Origin: Raphanus sativus
Lineage: Eukaryota > Streptophyta > Magnoliopsida > Brassicales > Brassicaceae
DNA length: 64,000 nt
Assembly (NCBI RefSeq): GCF_000801105.2
Contig: NW_026615338.1
Location: 1 to 64,000, forward strand
Direction: 5' to 3'
How positions within the stretch are numbered: position 1 is the first letter of the stretch; every line of letters begins with the position of its first letter. Shown one piece after another: positions 61,858-64,000 of this stretch. Position numbers and translations under genes: made by a program. The notes below the pieces were generated by a model that was not told the DNA's origin, searched no databases, and saw only the letters and a list, made by a program, of their open reading frames with translations.

Positions 61858-64000
61858 ATGGATGAAAACAACAACAACCACAAGCACCTCAACATTCCTG
61901 TGACTTTGAAAGGGATTAACTATCTATTCTGGGCCAGGATGGTGAAGAGAGCCCTTGGCGGCAAAGGACTATGGAAGTATGCCACAACTGAAGCACCTTC
62001 CAAGCCTACTGTCCAAGGAGAAAAAGGGAAAGAGAAGGAGGAGAAGGAAGAAGCTGATGAAGATAAATGGGGCCAAGAAGACCTCATGGTGCTCTCAGCT
62101 CTCCTTAGCTCCCTTGAACCCTCAATTATGGAGTCTTACTCCTACTGTGAGACCACCAAGCAGCTATGGGACACACTGTACAAGGTGTATGGGAATGTTT
62201 CCAACCTGACAAGGGTCTTTGAAGTGAAGAAAGCTCTCAACAGTCTCAACCAAGGAGACATGGAGTTTCAACCCCACTTTGGCAAGTTCAGGTCCCTTTG
62301 GGCCGAGCTGGAGCTACTGAGACCTCATACCATGGATCCTGACATCCTTCTAGCAAGGCGTGAAGAAGATAAGGTCTTTGGGATGTTGCTCACACTCAAC
62401 ACTTCCTATGGAGCTCTTATCAAACACATCTTGAGGGCAGATAAACTCCCTGATCTGGATGATGTTTGTGCTCAAATCCAGAAGGAAGAAGGTTCAGTGA
62501 GCCTATTTGGAAACAAAGGAGACCTGAACATGGCGCATCAAGCTGAAGAGGTGGTAGCTAACAAAGCAACCTACAAGCAAGAGGACAGGAGATCCTTGAT
62601 CTGTGACCACTGCAAGAAGAAGGGTCATCTCAAAGACAAGTGCTGGATCCTGCACCCTCACCTAAAGCCAAACAAGTTCAAGGAACCAAGGTCACAGTAC
62701 CAGGATGCAAGAGCTAACTTCTCAGCAGATGGTGCTGAGCCGGCGACTCCAAACCAAGGTGGTGGAAGCGCCATGGCATCTACATCAGTGTACAACACAC
62801 CAAGGCCTAACCTGGATGAACTTCTCAAGAAATCTGACTTGGATGCTCTCATCAAGGCCCTAAAAGAATCTGGTATCTCTAAAACTCTTGGAATTTCTCT
62901 CAATGCTTCTCACACTGCTGGTGATGTTTTAAACTTGTTAAAATCGGCTAAACCATTGATAATTGACTCTGGTGCTTCACATCATATGATTAGTGATTTA
63001 AGCCTGATTAAAAACATAGTCCCAGCCTTAGGAAATGTGATGATAGCTAATGGTGATAAAATTCCAATCAAAGGGGTTGGCGATCTTAAGCTATTTGATA
63101 AAGAATCAAAAGCCTTTTATATGCCAACCTTTGCTTCAAACTTGTTATCTGTTAAGAGAGTCACAAATGATTTAAATTGTCATGTTACTTTCACTCCTAA
63201 CAGTGTGTATTTTCAGGATATTGATTCAAGTAAGTTGCTTGGAAAAGGTGTCACAAAAGGAGATTTATACTTGCTTGAGGACACAAGACCAGCATCTGAA
63301 TTATCTGTTGCATTTGTTTCTGTTTCTGATTTCCCTAAAGATGTAATGTGGCATGCTAGATTAGGACATCCTCATTCTCATGCCTTGAACATCCTGTTAC
63401 CTAGTGTTAAGTTTCAAAATGATTGTGAAGCTTGTATTCTAGGAAAACATTGTAGAAATGTGTTTCCTAAATCCAAGACTATTTATGATAATTGTTTTGA
63501 CTTGATTCATTCGGATGTGTGGACTGCCCCTTGTGCATCTAGAGAACACCATAAGTATTTCGTGACATTCATAGATGAAAAGTCTAAATACACTTGGATA
63601 ACTCTGTTGCAATCTAAAGATAGGGTGCTAGAAGCTTTTAAAAATTTTCAAAACTATATCACTAACCATTTCAATGTCAAGATTAAAATTCTTAGATCAG
63701 ATAATGGTGGTGAATACACTAGCACAGCTTTCAAACAACATCTAGCCGCGCATGGAATCATACAACAAACTAGCTGTCCCTATACTCCACAACAAAATGG
63801 CGTGGCTGAAAGGAAGAATAGGCATCTAATGGAGGTGGCCAGGAGCATTATGTTTCATGCAAATGTCCCTAAGAGATTTTGGGGTGATGCAGTTGTCACT
63901 GCCACTTACCTTATCAACCGCACTCCCACTAGAGTCCTCCTTGATTCTACACCATATGAGGTACTGAACAAAACTAAACCTTCCATAGATCATTTGAGGG
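61858..64000 (+). CDS. I Gag-Pol polyprotein (partial, open to window end)
   Basis: Starts at the ATG giving MDENNNNHKHLNIPVTLKG, matching E. Gag core about 10-225, CCHC knuckle CDHCKKKGHLKDKC near 253, PR DSGASHHM near 371, IN zinc-binding HARLGHPH to CEACILGKHC, IN HSDVWTA, RSDNGGEY and VAERKN. The window ends in the IN C-terminal region (EVLNKTKPSIDHLR). No stop seen. The RT half lies outside the window, so integrity cannot be judged. Confidence 0.92.
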   Translation, partial: MDENNNNHKHLNIPVTLKGINYLFWARMVKRALGGKGLWKYATTEAPSKPTVQGEKGKEKEEKEEADEDKWGQEDLMVLSALLSSLEPSIMESYSYCETTKQLWDTLYKVYGNVSNLTRVFEVKKALNSLNQGDMEFQPHFGKFRSLWAELELLRPHTMDPDILLARREEDKVFGMLLTLNTSYGALIKHILRADKLPDLDDVCAQIQKEEGSVSLFGNKGDLNMAHQAEEVVANKATYKQEDRRSLICDHCKKKGHLKDKCWILHPHLKPNKFKEPRSQYQDARANFSADGAEPATPNQGGGSAMASTSVYNTPRPNLDELLKKSDLDALIKALKESGISKTLGISLNASHTAGDVLNLLKSAKPLIIDSGASHHMISDLSLIKNIVPALGNVMIANGDKIPIKGVGDLKLFDKESKAFYMPTFASNLLSVKRVTNDLNCHVTFTPNSVYFQDIDSSKLLGKGVTKGDLYLLEDTRPASELSVAFVSVSDFPKDVMWHARLGHPHSHALNILLPSVKFQNDCEACILGKHCRNVFPKSKTIYDNCFDLIHSDVWTAPCASREHHKYFVTFIDEKSKYTWITLLQSKDRVLEAFKNFQNYITNHFNVKIKILRSDNGGEYTSTAFKQHLAAHGIIQQTSCPYTPQQNGVAERKNRHLMEVARSIMFHANVPKRFWGDAVVTATYLINRTPTRVLLDSTPYEVLNKTKPSIDHLR

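Larger units (their letters stand above)
61185..64000 (+). mobile_element. I: Ty1/copia element, 5' part (runs off right edge)
   Basis: 5' LTR 61185-61729, primer site, leader module and an open Gag-Pol frame reaching the window end. The left TSD would be ttctc (61180-61184); the right side is not visible. The coding sequence is close to E, but the LTR sequence differs apart from the first ~13 bp and U5-like patches. Confidence 0.93.

Noticed and set aside
1..64000. Host genes, tRNA genes or CRISPR arrays
   Set aside because: No frame outside the retroelements shows a recognisable domain. TGGTATCAGAGC motifs are primer sites, not tRNA genes. Repeats are LTRs or simple tandem arrays without spacers.

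Overview
This window is plant nuclear DNA, almost certainly repeat-rich (pericentromere-like) sequence from a dicot. The Athila-type Ty3 element and the general look of the Ty1 family suggest Brassicaceae, but that is inference. I see no host gene, tRNA, rRNA or CRISPR array. Nearly every base belongs to one of eleven LTR retrotransposons, most of them inserted into one another. I labelled them A, B, C, D, E, F, I (Ty1/copia, one broad family, iMet-type primer site) and G1, G2, G3, H (Ty3/gypsy; G1-G3 chromovirus/CRM-like, H Athila-like). Each complete element was delimited by its two LTRs, a primer-binding site, a polypurine tract and a 5-bp target-site duplication (TSD).

Layout: G1 is the oldest shell. 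It lies on the minus strand and is seen in three pieces (1-2117, 48436-48491, 58698 to about 60583). A (2118-48430, +, TSD gagag) and H (48492-58692, +, TSD ctccc) sit inside G1. Inside A are B (2647-25564, +, TSD ctctc), C (27430-38302, -, TSD tactt) and G3 (39493-46304, +, TSD aaaga). Inside B is E (6205-23316, +, TSD gaagc). Inside E are F (8742-14004, -, TSD actaa) and G2 (15933-21923, +, TSD gacaa). Inside C is D (29065-34787, -, TSD atcaa). About 60.6-61.18 kb is unassigned sequence, and element I starts at 61185 and runs off the window. The deepest path is G1 > A > B > E > F, five levels.

State of the elements: D carries one uninterrupted gag-pol of about 1457 residues with all catalytic motifs between equal-length, apparently identical LTRs, so it is the best candidate for an autonomous element. 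G3 also has an intact gag-pol. F has an intact pol but a shortened Gag without the CCHC knuckle. B has a badly eroded Gag but an intact pol apart from the E insertion. C keeps only a Gag remnant. G2 has an in-frame deletion and a frameshift, H has one frameshift, and G1 is 5'-truncated with a stop codon. LTR pairs of A, B, C, D, F, G3 and H look identical or differ only in a CT microsatellite; E and G2 pairs differ by one or two small indels. The whole nest therefore looks very young.

The most interesting signal is not coding. Eight elements from both superfamilies carry, downstream of or within the end of pol, a hairpin whose 10-11 bp arms differ in sequence between elements yet pair within each one, around a conserved loop (TTTT-n-TCCCA-n-GGTTTT), followed by GGTTTTAAYGAGG. 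A second shared module lies just after the primer site: an AGAGC/GCTCT hairpin and then a TTCCGCA box. It is kept even in non-autonomous C. Both look like RNA-level cis elements.
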